Origin: Macrolepiota albuminosa
Taxonomy: Eukaryota; Basidiomycota; Agaricomycetes; Agaricales; Agaricaceae
Reading direction: 5' to 3'
DNA length: 64,000 nucleotides
Assembly (NCBI GenBank): GCA_027475525.1
Contig: JAMWFC010000049.1
Coordinates: forward strand, 3,332,947 to 3,396,946
The position numbers were made by a program, and so were the translations under genes. Positions 1 through 9,885 of the stretch are shown here, in pieces (the stretch's first letter is position 1; every line of letters starts with the position of its first letter). The notes under the pieces were generated by a model, which saw only the letters and a list, made by a program, of their open reading frames with translations, searched no databases and had not been told where the DNA came from.

Positions 1-275
1 CAGGGTGTGAAGCGCCCAAATCAGCTTGCTAAGCGCTCACGTGCTTAGATTGATGGCAGTGATAAGATGCCGGATCAATCGGATCTCGGATCAACTGAGT
101 ATCTGATCCGGACCGGATCACGGTTGTTCCGGATGGATAAGATAGAGATTGATCTATCTGATGAGATAGCGCGGATCTTGATGCGGAGTTGGCGTCGGAT
201 CAGGTTATGTAACCTGATGATGGGGGATTTAGTGTGTTTTTTCCCACCGACACGTCGACATTTTTTTTTATTACC
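1..275. other. GGATC-rich leader upstream of the unnamed transposon ORF
   Basis: I find no convincing coding region here. Between 70 and 215 the tetramer GATC occurs eight times, six of them as CGGATC, which is far above chance. An 18-base near-perfect palindrome (arms TCAGGTTA and TAACCTGA) lies near 199-216. The element's 5' LTR is not visible and is probably outside the window. Confidence 0.4.
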
Positions 276-3130
276 ATGTCGTACCCTTACCAGCGTACGA
301 CCAGTGAGCAACAACCTCAGAACCCACAGGGTTCTGGAGGGGGGGGGATCGCCCCCAGCAAAACGTTCAGCAGCCTGCAACGACGCCGACTGTGGCGTCG
401 TATCCAGTGGTGTCCCAGTTTGGGCAGAACCCAGCCCAATTTGGACAACCTCCTCAGTTTTATCTGCCGTTCTTCCAGATGCCGTATTTCCCAGGACCAG
501 CTGGTCCTGGACAGCAGATGGGGGGACAGGTTATGTGGGGAATGCCAATGCCAATGCAGCAGACGCAGACCCAGAGTGCAAGTACACTCCTTTCGGATGA
601 GAAAGCACTAACTGCGCCACAGGTAGCACCCATGGACGTGGACGATGACGCGGGGCGTCAACCGCAAGTAAAGGGCGAGGTGGTGCAACCTCGACGACAG
701 CGAGAAAGGACGCCGCCCCCGCGAGAGACGTATAGAAGAGACCGGAGGCGATCACCTCCGAGGAGTACCGGGGCACGAGGAGGCGGGCCTCAGGAAATGG
801 TTGGGCGCAGACGGGATGAGCAGGCACCGAGGACGCAAAATCGAGGTCAACCCCGACCTCGAACACCGCCTCGACGAGCTTCTCCGTCACCCCGTCGTGC
901 ACCATCTCCGCGGCGCTTATCGTACGCGGAGAAAGGAAAAGGAAGAGAGATCGGAACGCCGTCAGAGGTGTTGGACCCTCAGGCAGAGGCAGTCTGGAGA
1001 CGCCTCATATCTGCCGGCCAGCGAGTGCCACCGGAGTCTGCGTTTTTAGTGGATCCGGTGGCTCAGGTGGTGATTACGGGTCTGTTGGATGAGATCGTTA
1101 TGCTGCAGCAGCGTAACGACAATACTATCAAAACCTTCACGAACGCTATGAAGAAGCGTCCGTCGTCGGAGGAGGAGCTACCTGAGGCGAAACGCCTCAG
1201 AGCGCGTGATGCAGGACCGGAAGTTGGGGCGCGGGAATCTGGAGAACTCACTCCGAGCCTGGCCGAGTTACATGACGAGCTGGTGGAGGTTGACAATAGT
1301 TTACGAGGACTGTCCTCGTCAACACATGCGCCTTCCCAGCAGTCAGGGGCGAAGCGGCAGGATGAGGTGGTCCTGTCGGAAGTGGAGTTTGGAGCAGATG
1401 TTCCGCGAGGAGCAGACAGAGTTGTGATGCGGTTTGGAGCAGTGGTGCAGTTCGAGGCACCACTGAGGGTGTATGCGTCCGCGGTCCCCATAAAGGACAC
1501 GAGGACGGACGCCGAGGTCGAAGGGCGACTATTAACGTTGGCTGCGCTCGGTCTGAACGAACCGAGCGACGGGAGTGATTATGGGGAGTCATCAGATGAG
1601 ACCCCCTCGGAAGGAGAAACCCCTGCTAAACGCCGAGTGCGTTTAGACAAGAAACGCAAGAAGGAGGCTCGGAGGAAGCACGAGGCCGCCCGGCAGGCAA
1701 AGGTCGATAAAGACCGGGTGGAGCAGGCCACAGGCCGTATTCCTGATGGCCTCAGGGTGTTTGTCAGCGGGACGCTGGTGGAGCGGTCCAACTGGTTCTA
1801 CGGCGGGGCACTCGACCGCCATTTTTATTACTCCCGGCTCACCAATACGGTATTTGTGAGCGATGAAGCCTTGGCCGCGAAGACGCACGAGGAAGAAAGG
1901 GGAGAGAGGTATTACCATACCTCGAAGGAGTTGAGTCGAGTGGTACCGCGGGGATTCCCGATGAATCCCCAGCAGTTGCGAAAGCTTTATGAGCTTTCGC
2001 AGAACAAGTTCACCTCGGTGTCTCTACGCACTGAGGCTTACTATCTGTTGCGCGAGTTTCAGCGCATCAGTATTAATTACTATACGTCAGTGAGGGATAG
2101 GACGATGGCTCTGGTGTGTTCACCAGAGTACGAGCACATTTCGCCCCCTCTCGATTTATCATCCCATCACATGAACATCGCGGTCATGCCAACCCCAGAC
2201 GGGTACCTGCGATGGAAGGACCGAGCCAGCAGACCGTTTTTTACGCTTTCCGGGTTTGATTCCGAAGGTGTACGTTTCACCTTCGATCTGGACAAGCTGG
2301 CGCAGAACGTTCTCTACTTCTGTCAACCAGGGATGATGAACTCGGTATACGGCATTGCAGTGGATCGGGCTTACCGCATTCACTGGCGCACTCTGCTGGG
2401 CCATGCCCTGACGCGTGGACTGTCCCCTTTGGGAAGAGCTCGGGGACGCTTTGCAAGGCTGTTAGCCTTGATTCTCGCGCGTCCTGGGCTGTATTGTGAG
2501 GCGGTCGCGGATTACGACGCCGCCAACCCCAGCAACCCATTCTCACCCATGAGCTGGACTGACGTCCAGTTCCGACCCCCGTATTTCGACGCGGCTAATG
2601 CCGTCAACATCACCGATGCTGACGTGCTACGGGCTATGATAGCCAACCGCGTACCTATCGAGTGGGTGGACCACGCCTATACCTTCGGCGTGGTCTACCT
2701 CGAGAACCAGTTCCTTGCGGCCACAGCCTCCATTGACCAGTTCTGTGAGGTCGACGATGAACGTCATCGTCGACTGGACCTCTATGGAGAGCCTGCAGCC
2801 ATCACACGGTGGGACAATTGGCGATTGCCCACGGACGACGATATGATTCGTCTCCACGCATTGCTCGCCCACGAATCCGATCAAGGTCATGAGTACCTTG
2901 AAAGTGGACTATATTATCCGGTGGGGATGAACCCCAACCGTCGAGACTTATGGCAACGCCGCTCTCGACACGGGCCCTATCCCCCCTCTCCATCACACCC
3001 TACCACGTCAGTTCAGGCTCCTACAGCCTCAACATCGTCGGGTCCTGTCGCCTCATCATCCTCGGTTAACGTCAACACTGAGATGAGGATTGATACGGCT
3101 CGCGAGTTGTCGCGTCCGCCGTCTGCGTGA
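276..3130 (+). CDS. Unnamed transposon-associated protein, about 910 residues (frame break near its start)
   Basis: A single open frame runs from about 314 to the stop at 3128-3130. The first ATG in this frame is at 479. A better start is ATG 276, in another frame, which would join through a one-base slip in the run of nine G at 339-347. Counting from codon 392, the protein has a Gln/Pro-rich N-terminus, an Arg/Ser/Pro-rich basic stretch at about residues 95-180 (typical of gag-like nucleic-acid binding), an acidic patch near 395-415, a Lys/Arg helix near 420-450, and a compact C-terminal domain of about 380 residues beginning GRIPDGL. Motifs in this domain (FDLDKLAQ, GIAVDRAYR, LARPGLY, WVDHAYTFGVVYLE) recur in the decayed copy at 24332-26174. 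I do not recognise the family. A polypurine tract and LTR-like sequence follow directly, so it is probably carried by an LTR element. Confidence 0.6.
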
Positions 3131-3322
3131 ATTTCGTAGGCGGCTCATCTCCTTTTCAATTCATACTGTCGGTTAACGTCGGCGTTGTATTTTTTGACAG
3201 ATGACTTGGACATTTTCGAGCCGTGGAGGACCAGAGCTCCTCCACATTGACTTACTTAGTGACCCGGACAAAAACGTGTCCCTCCTTACATCGAGACTGG
3301 CTACCAGTCTCAAAGGGGGGCA
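3131..3322 (+). promoter_or_regulatory. 3' leader with hairpin and polypurine tract before the LTR
   Basis: Non-coding. It ends in a perfect 8-base-pair hairpin (GAGACTGG at 3293-3300, CCAGTCTC at 3304-3311) that runs straight into AAAGGGGGG and then the LTR at 3323. The G-run has the position and composition of a plus-strand polypurine primer. The same hairpin, G6 and TGTA layout appears at 26501-26531 and 27370-27399. Confidence 0.55.
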
Positions 3323-3519
3323 TGTAACAGATTATACATAGTTAATTAATTAATATATACTTATATTAGTTAATTATTATTACTCTATATACATGCTGGC
3401 TGCCTTACATAAGGCAGCCAATTTTACTGTCATACTCGTAGTACTAGAATCGAATATCGATCTGGTTCTGTTGGTGTGACCATAAGGCTAACCATATCCA
3501 TATACTTGACTTTGTTTCA
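3323..3519 (+). repeat. Probable 3' LTR of the unnamed-ORF element
   Basis: It begins TGTAACAG directly after the G6 tract and ends TTTCA, so it has TG...CA ends and is 197 bp long. It is AT-rich and contains a 10-base-pair palindrome around ACATAA (3398-3407 with 3410-3419), placed where a TATA box would sit. The homology between the inverted arms starts at the very next base, 3520. That fits this element having inserted into the arm. The partner LTR is not in the window. Confidence 0.5.
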
Positions 3520-3620
3520 GATCATGTGTGTGAGGTCATGTGTGGCCAGGATCATGTGCGACCAAAAATGAGCATCCAGGACCATGTACACCTGAAATCA
3601 TGTGAGTCTACTACAGCTTG
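3520..3620 (+). repeat. CATG-rich minisatellite, left copy
   Basis: Irregular short units built around TCATGTG and GGCCAGGATCATGTG. The same array is much longer at the other arm end (56040-56250). It forms the outer edge of the visible arm homology. Confidence 0.6.
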
Positions 3621-3706
3621 ATGGACAGAACACAACAAAAGAGGATTGGTTACTATGTAGTCAGTAATGATGAAGAAATATGAGAACTGTAAATTAAGAC
3701 ATCGAA

Positions 3707-4234
3707 TGTCAGGAGACTCCTCATTCCTTTCATTCCTTTCTTCTTTCACTTTTTATTCCTTCACTCTCCTTTTATTCATTTCCTTATTTCTTCTATCATT
3801 CTCTCATTGTGTTGTTTCTATTTTCTCAACACTATTTGTTAGTACTATTCTCAACCTTTGAGGTGCTCTAGCTCTTTAACTATTATCCAGACAAGTGTGG
3901 GCCCTTCAGCACCGCTTCCAGACTGCTTATATAAGCCAGAGTTTGCCTTTCTGACTTCTAAAGTCCAAAGTTTTCCTGCCTTGTTTGCACAATTGTTTGG
4001 TTAGTCAATTTTCGAGTTTTTAAGGTTTTGTTGTACTGTACAGTTGTTTCCCATGCTTCAGAAGCCCCAGAAGCATCCAACCTGGCATAGGAGATCCCCA
4101 GACCTGTTCTCTTTGGATCTCCCTCTGCCAGGTGAGTAGTTATTATGATATGGTCAGTACATACTCTAATACACTTTGGATCTCCCTCTGCCAGCTGTGT
4201 GACTGAGCCATAGCCTCCAGAAGTCGCCCTTACA
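3707..4234 (+). repeat. Solo LTR, 528 bp, Gypsy-2-related family
   Basis: It starts TGTCAGGAGACTCC and ends GCCCTTACA, the same termini as the LTRs of elements B, C and D. It is a diverged relative, sharing two copies of a box reading CTTTGGATCTCCCTCTGCC, separated by about 80 bases. An inverted repeat (ATGCTTC with GAAGCAT) lies near 4050-4075. No internal element sequence is attached, and I see no clear target duplication. Its mirror copy is 55413-55940. Confidence 0.75.
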
Positions 4235-4243
4235 AAAACCATT

Positions 4244-4435
4244 GTAAGATAAGTAAACAGACTGTCCAATGAAAAGACATGAAATGCAAATAGAACTGTA
4301 AGGTAAGTATACCAGACTGTGTTCAATAAAAAGACATAGGGACATGAAGTGCGAATGGAGCCATAAGGCAAGTATACCAGACTGTATCAGACTGTTCAAC
4401 AGAAAAACATAAAAAGAGACATGACATTCAAATGA
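4244..4435. repeat. Tandem repeat of about 65 bp, three degenerate units
   Basis: Units start near 4244, 4298 and 4363. Each has the order GTAAG(G)TAAGTA, CAGACTGT, AAAAGACAT, and a variable tail. The array is mirrored at 55212-55404. Confidence 0.55.
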
Positions 4436-4806
4436 CGTCTATATAACCAACCCATCATCTTTAGGGTGACCTCCTGAGTTTCAAACTGGTCATGTGCAGC
4501 CGGAGTCATGTGCGGCCAGGGAATTCCATTATATCCAAAGGCCGTCGACATGCCGAACAGTACCCTCCAATCTATTTAAATTAACGTATTATTTACTGCG
4601 CTCGGTCACAGGTATATAGAGTCTAATGGTAACGGGGTGCCAGATACCCCAGTCACCTCTCAAAATTACTGATCCGCTCAGCTTCTTTGACCTGACCTTG
4701 GAGGGCAACGGTACTTAAGGCTTATTTCCAGAAATGATGAGAATAAAGCCAGTAACCTGGCGGGCATGCAAGGTCTTTTCACCAACTTTCTAGTTGGTTC
4801 CCATAC
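4436..4806. other. Non-coding repeat sequence
   Basis: No gene is seen. It contains a stretch (near 4465-4520) related to 56240-56300, including a short CATGTGC run. The two sites appear to be diverged copies of one interspersed repeat. Confidence 0.35.
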
Positions 4807-5262
4807 GATGTCGCATTTGACAATGCACCCTTGTTACTAACCGCTCACCCCTCCAGCACCACTGAAACGTCGATTGGCTTCGTAGACAACGCAATGTTTC
4901 TCGCCGTCACAAAGTTTCTGAATGAGACGCATAAAATAATAACAGACATGATGGAGCACGCTCAAGGTGGCTTCGATTGGTATCACTCACATAATTTACC
5001 CTTTGAACTGACCAAACTAGCCCTGATGGACTTCCCACGTTCAGCTCAGGACGCTCCCCCAAATCTGCACCTCACGCACCTCGACAAGCATGGGACCATA
5101 ACGACTCAGCCCATGAAGACCGTGCGGATCTATAAGTATCTGGGTGTTATATTTGACCTCAAGCTGCGTTGGTCCGCTCACACTCAGAAAGTAGCAGCCA
5201 GTGCAACGTGGTGGTCCCTCCAGGTGGCTCGACTCTCTCGCATATCTAGAGGAATGCCAGCG
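4807..5262 (+). pseudogene. LINE reverse-transcriptase fragment, left copy
   Basis: The frame encodes the C-terminal part of a fungal non-LTR reverse transcriptase. It has a catalytic box, here GFVDN, followed by the conserved YKYLGVIFD and LRWSAH motifs and a thumb-like RLSRISRG segment. The right-arm copy (54385-54816) reads GFVDD, so the left copy has lost the second catalytic Asp through a GAC-to-AAC change at a CpG. No N-terminal palm or fingers, endonuclease or upstream ORF is present. The frame runs without a break into MFS transporter sequence at about 5262. Confidence 0.7.
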
Positions 5263-6326
5263 CACCATAATCCAGGCTGGGCATGGATATTCATCCTTGA
5301 AGGTCTTTTCACCGTCTTATTCGGCCTCTCGTAATTCTTCACCCTTCCGCATTCGCCTGCACGTGCCAGATTCTCGACTGAGGAGAAGCAGTATGTAGTT
5401 GCCAGTCTGCGTGAGATGGGTGCTACGGGCCTTCAAGATCAGGTGGATTCGTTCAGCTGGCATGAGATTTGGCGGGTGTTTACTCTTCCTCATGTGTGGA
5501 TGATTGTTGTAGCTTTCTTTTTCGATGGTAACATCTCCATCAGTTTAGTTTCAAGTTTTCTAACCGCATCGTTCTCAGGTACTCTCATCTATGCTCTGGG
5601 ATAATACGTTGTCATCATGTTTTGGAAGGTTGAACAAATTATTCCCATAGCTTCACGCCTTCCATTCTTTCTGGTCTGGGATATGCCAACGTCGATGCCC
5701 AACTTTACAGCATGCCTCCTTTCGCCACAGCTTTTGTTGGTAAGCTGAACCATTTCGTTGTCCACGTTCATCCGCTGACATTGGAATACAGTCTCCATCA
5801 TTGTATCTTATCTCTCTGACCGTTACGGAGCTCGCGGGATTGTTAGTATATTTTCTGGTATCCTCGCCACGATAGGCTTTACCATGTTCTATGGTACGTC
5901 AAACCACGTATGAACAACATGAAATTGTTCCTTATGTCTTGCAGCATCCCAAAACCCAGACATAAAATACGGTAGTTTATTCGTGAATATCAGCGGCGCA
6001 TACAACGGTGCTCCTGCGCTCTCCGCATGGAACGCCAACAATACTGCACCCTACACGCGTCGAGTTACCGCTATTGCGATTTATCATGACAAACTCGGGT
6101 GGCATTCTCGCAACAGGGCTCTTGGGACACTTTCTCCTGCTCCCCTTTACACTAAAGCTACTTTCACACTCCTGATTTTCTGTATCCTCATGATCGTCTT
6201 TTCAGCAATAAATATTGGTTATTTGATGCTCCAGAATAGGAGGCGACGATTCTGATGACGATGTCTCGTGATAATGAGGCTCCGGGGCTTGGCGATCGTT
6301 CTGCGTGGTTCCCATATAGTTTGTAA
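5263..6326 (+). pseudogene. MFS transporter (allantoate-permease-like), C-terminal half, left copy
   Basis: Remnant of a major facilitator transporter of the fungal organic-anion/allantoate permease type. In order: the loop and helix GWAWIFILEGLFTVLFG, the soluble segment TLPHVWMIVVAFFFDG, a transmembrane stretch near 5800-5890, the family signature ISGAYNGAPALSAWNANN at about 5990, two terminal helices, and a cytosolic tail ending at the stop 6324-6326. Introns are visible, for example around 5892-5944 with GTACG...CAG ends. The N-terminal six helices are missing, frames are broken at about 5334 and 6070-6130, and LINE sequence replaces the 5' half. It should not transport anything. Confidence 0.7.
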
Positions 6327-6609
6327 TGTACTTGTACTCGTAAAATCGTCAATGGGTATACCACCAAAAATAATGATCCGCATAGCTAGTATATCAAGCA
6401 TTTTGTGCAAGAAATTGAAATGGCTGAGTTGTGTGGAGCTTTTCAAATGCGCAGAAAGACAGTTTCATGCGTAAAGCCGTTGAAGATGCTGACCTGACCA
6501 TGGCTAACGCTTCAGGAAGACGTTCAGACTTCTATCTTCGGATTGGTTAGGGATATAATTAAGCAAAATAAATCAATAGAATTCTTGGACATGTTCAAAG
6601 ATATTACCT
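6327..6609. other. 3' flank of the MFS remnant
   Basis: No gene seen. At 6609/6610 the left arm passes directly into the 3' end of element A1. In the right arm the matching ends are 1,553 bp further apart, so this is a deletion scar. Confidence 0.5.
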
Positions 6610-6705
6610 TTATGTCAGTAAGTACAACAAACTGCTCACACAGGTGCGTCAAAAACCCTCAATGGGAAAAGCTACTGGTGGCAGGGACATGTCAAAGAGA
6701 ACAAG

Positions 6706-7249
6706 TTAAGCCATCCCCTGACCTTCTCCTGCCAACCATACGTCGAGAGCTTCATTATTCTCAAGTTCCTTGCCAGACCTCCATTTGTCATGTTTGGGCC
6801 TATACCCCTGAAAACGTACCAGGTATTGCCAGCCTCTTCCTCTCTGCCGGGCATCGACAATCTTGTCCACGAAATGTTCCTGTAAACCCGTGTCAGGCGC
6901 AAATACCGGGCCTGGTTCCTCGAACTCTTGCGAGGGGAACAGGGCAGGATTATTTTCAGTGTAGAATAAGAGTTTGGACGTATGGTATTGTCCATAGGCC
7001 TCTGGGCCGTTTGGTCTAAAAACAGTCACGTTAGATGTTTCTGGGTGCAGGTCAGTGACTAAAAAGGGTCCATCATATTGTGGCATTAATTTTGCCACCC
7101 ATCTCTGCCCCTTCTTTTTATACAGTCGCCGGTTGTCTTTGGTGCATACCAAGACCCTGTCGCCTATTTGAAATGTACAATCATCTCTGCGGACTTTATT
7201 TGCCTGCGCCGCCTGTTGTATCTTAGCCTGTAGCAGGTTGTCCTGGGCC
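6706..7249 (-). pseudogene. A1 integrase tail and chromodomain
   Basis: Reads inward from the B insertion. It contains the GDRVLVCTKDNRRLYKKKG segment of the integrase C-terminal domain, the GPFLV and NVTVFRPNG motifs, and a chromodomain with VDKIVDARQRGRGWQYLVRF followed by GYRPKHDKW. The stop is at 6706-6708. In A2 one codon here is TGA where A1 has CGA, so A1 is locally the better copy. The chromodomain probably steered integration to marked chromatin. The rest of the integrase continues at 13315. Confidence 0.8.
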
Positions 7250-7254
7250 GTCAT

Positions 7255-7575
7255 TGTCAGGGGACTCCTCGCTCTTGTCTGGTCACAATTTCCTTTTCCA
7301 GAGTTTCCGGAGAACTCCGGAGCATTTCCCGCACCCCGGAGTTCTCCCAGCCTCCTGGAGCTAGCCGTTGGATACTGTACAGTCGTTCCCACGCCCTTCC
7401 GCCCCCGTACTGATGTGCCGCACTGGCAGAGGAATCCTTAGACTTGTTCTCTTTGGATTTCCCTCTGCCAGGTGATTAGTTATTGATTGTACTGTCGTTA
7501 CTGGCTCTAATATACTTTGGATTTCCCTCTGCCAGTTGTGTGATAGTGCCGCAACCTCCGGAGGTTGCCCTTACA
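7255..7575 (+). repeat. 5' LTR of element B
   Basis: 321 bp, TGTCAGGGGACTCC at the start and GCCCTTACA at the end. It holds a 12-base-pair inverted repeat (GGAGAACTCCGG with CCGGAGTTCTCC) near 7310-7350 and two copies of CTTTGGATTTCCCTCTGCC near 7450 and 7515. It differs from the 3' LTR at scattered sites. The internal sequence begins GCAGAACAAGTC, and I could not assign a primer tRNA to it. Confidence 0.9.
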
Positions 7576-7683
7576 GCAGAACAAGTCTCAGGATTCCGGT
7601 CTGGAAGCCCCCCATAGCCGTCAGAAGAATTCTCTGGCTCCTATCTGCCGCTTCTCCACCAGTTTTAAGCATCTGGACCTTCT

Positions 7684-8928
7684 ATGTCTCAGCTTGCCTC
7701 TTCAGACACTCCTCCGGACGCTACAGCTCCTCAGGATGAAGCCTGGACTTGCTTGCTCCACCTAGAGGCTCAAGTGCAGCTTACTCAAGCTTCCCTCACT
7801 CACCACACCGCCGAACTCTCCACCCTCTGACAAACCACTAAAACCATCTCCGACTCCCTCCGGGCACTCCTAGAGCATCTCAACACCACTCCCTTGGTTG
7901 CTACCGCAACCCCAGCAGCGGAACTGCCCCCCGCTGTTCAGCCATCCTCTCTGAATCCTCTGATGACCCAAGGGACCCCACGTGCGCTCCTCCCCCGACC
8001 AGCAATCCCGGATGCCTACAATGGTGACCGCGTGACCGGAGAACAATTTCTACAGTCGTGCCTCACCTATATCCAGCTCTGCGGGGACGACTTCATCTCG
8101 GACGACCTGAAGATTGCATGGGTTCTCTCCTACATGAAGTCTGGGAGAGCGGCCACCTACGCACTGCAGGTTTTCCGACGCCCTGGAGGCGTTGCGGGGT
8201 TTGCAAACTGGGCCGCATTTGAGCAGGAGTTCCGGGACGAGTTCTTCCCCCGGAACCCAGCCAAGGCAGCTGTGCTGGTCCTCCGAGACAGGGATCAATA
8301 CGGACAAGGGAGGCGCTCACTGGACGAATACATTGACTCCTTCTGGGCACTAGTTGAGCAGGCCGGGTACCCTGATGGACTGCAACTCTGCCTCACCTTC
8401 CAGGAAGGGCTCCAATCCACTCTGATGGAGCGTATTGACAACCTTGCAGAAGGACGTCCAGCCGACAACCAAGTTGCCTCCTGGTACCAAGTGGCCCGGG
8501 ACCAGTGGCAGCTCATGGAACTTAAGCGCAGCCTGCGCCAAGCTCTGGCCACTGCAACAGCCCTGCGTCCTCGGGTCCCTTTCCCCCGTCCCGTAGCAGC
8601 TGTGTTCCACTCTCCCAGCCTCCCTGCTCCCTCCGTAGGGCCCACACTGCCCCCAGGGGCCCCTATGGATGTGGACTCCTCCCGCCAGCGTGCCAACCTA
8701 CCTCTTCTGTGCCGGTGCTGTGGCACCCCCGGTCACTTTGCACGCTGTTGCCTGCTTGGCCTCGAGGTGCATTACCTAGCCCCGGAGGAGCAGGAAGAGC
8801 TACTCCTGCAGCTCCTGGCAGCCAAGGACACAGCCGGAGCACCCTCTCCAGACACAGCAGTGCCGGAGACCTGGGAGCAGGAGCGGAGTGCGGATGCGTT
8901 GGGAGGAGGGAGCCCGGAGGATTTTTAG
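7684..8928 (+). pseudogene. Element B gag
   Basis: The start is ATG 7684, matching ATG 39159 in D. One in-frame TGA lies at 7828-7830 where D has CGA. After it the frame is open to the TAG at 8926-8928. It contains the retrotransposon gag core (about 8000-8500, with FEQEFRDEFFPRNP and DEYIDSFWALVEQAGYPD), a Pro-rich linker, and one zinc knuckle C-X2-C-X4-H-X4-C near 8707-8750 for RNA packaging. The last codons GAT TTT TAG overlap the pol frame in a way that suggests -1 frameshifting. Confidence 0.85.
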
Positions 8929-9885
8929 AGGAGCGACGGGTGAAGAGTACGCCCCCATCGCTTGGTGCAAATCGATTTGTATGTTTGTCCATAGAAGAGC
9001 CCAATACAACCCCTGAGGACACTTTGGCACCTACGATCGTAAGCCCACCCCTTGACGTATCTAAAAGCCCCCTGGCCTCGCCGACTCCTCCTGCCAGGCC
9101 CCCTCGACCCCGCATCCCCACCTGGCAACGTCGCCTTCCAAGGCGCTACATGGTAGCCTCAACACCCTCGACCAACTCGCTCCGGCTAAAGGTGGAGGTC
9201 AAAACAACTGACACACAGCAGACCCGGAGTGTGACTGCTCTTCTAGATTCCGGAGCCACCGGGCTCTTTGTGGATGCTGACTACGTGGCCCGACACCAAC
9301 TCACGACTCGCCCTCTCCCTTCCCCAATTCCGGTCTACAATATTGATGGTACCCCCAATGAAGCAGGCTCCATCCGTGCCGTTGTAGACCTGGTTCTGCG
9401 CTATCGGGCCCACGCCGAGCGTGCCACCTTCGCAGTCACCAGCTTGGGAAAGCAGGATATGATCCTGGGATACACGTGGCTCCAGGAGCACAACCCAGAA
9501 ATAGACTGGACTACCGGAGAGGTGAGCATGAGTTGGTGCCCCTGGCGCTGCGCCACCTGTGCAAAGGAGGCAAGGATAGACCAGTGCACCGCTGTGCGGG
9601 AACGCGCAGCCATCCGGGCCTGCCGGGCAGGACACATCCCCTTTGCCAACCTCGACCTGTTGGATCCTCCACCCCTGGCGTTCCCTCATAGAGAGGCCCT
9701 CTATGAGGACGACAGGCACAGCGGTGGAGAGGCCACCATGGAAGACGGTTGCAAAGGAGAATTCCTGCCAGTCCCGGACCCGGAATTACGAGACAAGGCC
9801 ATTGAGGTAGGGGACCGCATCTATGCCACAGCATTGCGTCCGCCGCTATCGGCAGAGGAGATCTGGGCAGCCAGACCACTTCCCA
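8920..9885 (+). pseudogene. Element B protease region of pol
   Basis: Aspartic protease of a Ty3/Gypsy polyprotein, in the -1 frame relative to gag. The active site LLDSGATGLFVDAD lies near 9240-9285, and the flap-region motif QDMILGYTWL lies near 9450-9480. A Pro-rich segment precedes the protease and a linker to the reverse transcriptase follows. A one-base deletion near 9868, seen against D (AGATCTGGGCAGCC against AGATCCGGGCCAGCC), moves the downstream reverse transcriptase into another frame. Confidence 0.8.

Noticed and set aside
392..394. GTG as the start of the 912-codon frame
   Set aside because: GTG is not a normal eukaryotic start, and the frame is open further upstream. ATG 276 with a slip in the G-run, or ATG 479, is more plausible.
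3958..4371. 137-residue minus-strand frame, repeated at 55276-55689 and in similar form at 57744-58106
   Set aside because: All lie largely within solo LTRs and neighbouring repeats. The shared peptide follows from shared LTR DNA, including the duplicated box.
8918..8926. Canonical X-XXY-YYZ slippery heptamer at the gag/pol overlap
   Set aside because: The bases GATTTTTA do not satisfy the rule in the P site. Only single-tRNA slippage on the T-run is plausible, so it is reported as a weaker candidate.
9243..9719. Long antisense frames over family-2 pol (also 22556-23032 and 40710-41186)
   Set aside because: They recur in every copy but decay with the sense frame and encode nothing recognisable. 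They are antisense shadows of a GC-rich gene.
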